Positions 6,065 through 7,516 of a DNA stretch of 7,516 nucleotides are shown here, piece after piece. Positions within the stretch are counted from its first letter, which is position 1; each line of letters starts with the position of its first letter. Below the pieces are notes generated by a model. It saw nothing but the letters and a program-made list of their open reading frames with translations, was not told the origin of the DNA and searched no databases. The stretch covers positions 1-7,516 of the forward strand of contig CANBQQ010000150.1 of NCBI GenBank assembly GCA_947371715.1, read 5' to 3'. A program made the position numbers and the translations under genes. This stretch comes from Flavipsychrobacter stenotrophus. Its GTDB lineage: Bacteria; Bacteroidota; Bacteroidia; Chitinophagales; Chitinophagaceae.

Positions 6065-6774
6065 TCTGTACTCTTGTCGATCAGTCCTTCTGAGTCTTTA
6101 TTGATGTTTCTTCCCTTGCCAAATAGGAAGCCTGCAGAAATACCCCACATCTTGTTCTTGCTTACTTCTGATGGAATGAGGCTTATGTCTTTTACTCCCG
6201 ATGTGTAATAGAGTTTGAAATAAAGCCCTGTGGGCATTTCATAGCCTATGAAGAAGGTGGCACCAATATCGAATTTGCGTAGTATCTGGTCGGGTGCCGT
6301 TTTGGCATATCTGGTAAATGGAGTGTCGTTGTAAGAGCCATGTGCGTTAAAGGTATTGCTGCCACCCATAAGGTAAGACATTGTTGCGCCCATGCCCAGT
6401 ATGGCTCTTCCCTTGCCTTGTGAGCGGGTTTTGTAGACCACAGTTAGCGGCAGGTCTATGTAGTTCAGTGCCAGCGATCTGCTTTCATAATCATTAAGGC
6501 TGTCGCTTACATAAAATGAGTAATTGCGGTTGCCGCCTTTGTGAGATATGGATAAGCCCGATTGGAAATAAATATGCTTGCTGAAAGGCGCATCGATAAC
6601 CCCGCCAAGCCTGTAAGAGAATATGCTCGACGTGCTGGACGATGTAAATGCACTATTGGGAACGAAGCGCACATTACTGCTGCCCAGACTTACTTCCGGA
6701 CCAAAGCCAAGTTGCGCATATGTGGTTGTGCAAATAAAAAGGCCGGCTATGAGTGCAAGTGTTTTCATGCGCAT
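6061..6774 (-). CDS. Secreted outer-membrane beta-barrel protein (PorT/OmpW-like, porin family)
   Basis: The protein starts with a Sec signal peptide: MRMK, a hydrophobic core (TLALIAGLFICTTTYA), then probable cleavage before QLGFGPEVSLG. The mature part alternates polar and hydrophobic residues with aromatic ends, as in a small barrel: FSYRLGGVIDAPF, IYFQSGLSISHKG, LNYIDLPLTVVYK, RAILGMGATMSYLMGG, FDIGATFFIGYEMPTGLYFKLYYTSGVKDI and MWGISAGFLFG. The pattern with LNYIDLPL and a final G-I-S-x-G-x-L-F-G strand fits the Bacteroidota OMP_b-brl_2/PorT-like group; the role is unknown. The frame is open to a TTG at 6789, but ATG codons at 6774 and 6768 are better starts. I chose 6774 (238 residues); 6768 (MKTLALIAG, 236 residues) is about equally likely. 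About 17 charged residues follow the last strand, unusual because barrel proteins often end on that strand. It begins 16 bases after the aminotransferase stop, so the two are probably cotranscribed. Confidence 0.85.
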   Translation of the reverse strand: MRMKTLALIAGLFICTTTYAQLGFGPEVSLGSSNVRFVPNSAFTSSSTSSIFSYRLGGVIDAPFSKHIYFQSGLSISHKGGNRNYSFYVSDSLNDYESRSLALNYIDLPLTVVYKTRSQGKGRAILGMGATMSYLMGGSNTFNAHGSYNDTPFTRYAKTAPDQILRKFDIGATFFIGYEMPTGLYFKLYYTSGVKDISLIPSEVSKNKMWGISAGFLFGKGRNINKDSEGLIDKSTD

Positions 6775-6790
6775 GGTTTGAAACGGCAAC

Positions 6791-7516
6791 TTAAAATAAT
6801 TTATTCGTTAGCGACCGGGTAACGGTGTTAAAGTATTGTTTATTACCTATGCTGCCCACCCACCTTATCTTCCTTATGGCATTGGTAAGGAATACCTCGT
6901 CAGCATGCATCAGCGTGTCGATGTTCAATGGCTGTTCCGTTACTGTAGCAGACGCCATCACATGCCTGCGCATTACACCCGCTATGCAGCCTTCAGATAA
7001 TGGTGGCGTATAGATGATCCCTTCTTTTATCCAGAAGATGTTGGCGATCGTACTTTCTATGATGTTGCCGGCGGTATTGCATACTAAGGAATCATTCCAT
7101 TTGTTGGCCTTAGCTTGTCTTGCTGCCATTGCATAAACGAGCGCATTACATGATTTCAGATTGGCCAGGCTATCCGCGCTTTTATTTAATCCTTCAGCTA
7201 TGCCAAGTGTCAATCCATTTTCGTTAAACAAAATCGCTTCTTCGTTCAGTTCAAAACACTCTATGATATACCCTGGCTTTGCAGCATCCTGTCCAAACAT
7301 GCCCCCGCCACCGGCGAATACCTGCAATCTTACCCTGCACAAGTGTTCGAGGTTATTCTTTTTGACCGTTTTAAGTACTTGCTCGGCAATTACCCCCGGT
7401 TTCATTAGACTGGGTATATCAAATGATAGCTGCTGCATGCCTGCAAACAACCGGTCCATATGATATTCCTGAAGCCGTATTGTACCATTCTGCACCAGTA
7501 GCGTCTCAAACAACCC
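6791..7516 (-). CDS. Aminotransferase class IV / 4-amino-4-deoxychorismate lyase-like PLP enzyme (5' end outside window)
   Basis: About 241 codons are visible, close to a full-length fold-type IV PLP enzyme. The N-terminal part reads LFETLLVQNGTIRLQEYHMDRL, the usual start of these proteins, and R60/R62 sit in a strand (CRVRLQVFAGGG). Numbering here takes the leucine codon at 7513-7511 as residue 1. The probable PLP lysine is K120 in SLANLKSCNALVYAMA. NTAGNIIESTIANIFWIKEG (about 146-165) carries the conserved glutamate E153, PPLSEGCIAGVMRR (about 170-183) the phosphate-binding turn, and EVFLTNAIRKIRWVG (about 206-220) the C-terminal substrate-side loop. The only upstream start-like codon is the TTG at 7513, preceded by GGG and with no room for the few residues usually found before LFET, so the true start is probably beyond 7516. 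The fold covers branched-chain aminotransferases, D-amino-acid aminotransferases and PabC; the short length favours a PabC-like role in folate synthesis, but this is not certain. Confidence 0.85.
   Translation of the reverse strand, partial: GLFETLLVQNGTIRLQEYHMDRLFAGMQQLSFDIPSLMKPGVIAEQVLKTVKKNNLEHLCRVRLQVFAGGGGMFGQDAAKPGYIIECFELNEEAILFNENGLTLGIAEGLNKSADSLANLKSCNALVYAMAARQAKANKWNDSLVCNTAGNIIESTIANIFWIKEGIIYTPPLSEGCIAGVMRRHVMASATVTEQPLNIDTLMHADEVFLTNAIRKIRWVGSIGNKQYFNTVTRSLTNKLF

Noticed and set aside
6775..6789. TTG at 6789 as the start of the barrel protein
   Set aside because: It would put extra residues (MPFQT) before a signal peptide that already begins well at MRMK or MK, and ATG codons at 6774 and 6768 are available.
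6562..6822. + strand open frame across the start of the barrel gene
   Set aside because: It overlaps the barrel signal peptide and coding region in antisense, is basic and cysteine-rich with no family pattern, and looks like a shadow.
7511..7513. TTG at 7513 as the true start of the aminotransferase
   Set aside because: Family members normally have a few residues before the LFET segment, the frame stays open to the window edge, and the gene is more likely cut by the window.

Overview
The window looks like an ordinary chromosomal segment of a Bacteroidota bacterium, most plausibly the Chitinophaga/Sphingobacteria side of the phylum. The protein types point there: an RND permease with extra membrane helices in its central linker, a lipoprotein RND adaptor with an N-terminal coiled coil, a Crp/Fnr-type regulator without a recognisable cAMP site, and a PorT-like outer-membrane beta-barrel. 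The translation starts also fit, because they sit behind A-rich leaders instead of clear Shine-Dalgarno sequences. The taxonomy is inferred from style and was not checked by search.

Layout: bases 1-45 hold the last 14 codons of an upstream gene, probably a TolC-like outer-membrane efflux protein. It is followed on the + strand by an RND periplasmic adaptor lipoprotein (81-1172) and an RND inner-membrane permease (1217-4642). Together these would form a complete tripartite efflux operon, closed by a strong hairpin terminator (4664-4698). The intergenic stretch 4699-4906 contains two related, slightly degenerate GC-rich hairpins (4747-4818) that look like remnants of a palindromic interspersed repeat. 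A Crp/Fnr-family regulator (4907-5494, start moved inward from the longest reading frame) and an SRPBCC/START-like protein (5585-6064) follow on the + strand. Between them is a 90-bp promoter region with a perfect 7-bp inverted repeat (5537-5560) around a possible -7 element.

The last third is on the - strand: an aminotransferase class IV / aminodeoxychorismate lyase-like gene (6791-7516, 5' end outside the window) and, just downstream of it, a secreted outer-membrane beta-barrel protein (6061-6774). The barrel gene and the SRPBCC gene converge and share four bases at their stop codons (6061-6064).

The efflux genes work as one machine: permease in the inner membrane, adaptor across the periplasm, TolC-like channel in the outer membrane. 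The substrate cannot be told from sequence. The regulator may control the adjacent SRPBCC gene, but this rests only on adjacency and the operator-like palindrome. I found no RNA genes, CRISPR arrays, insertion sequences, phage genes or defence systems, and no convincing undescribed system. The points most worth a second look are the paired hairpins, the operator-like palindrome and the unusual permease topology.
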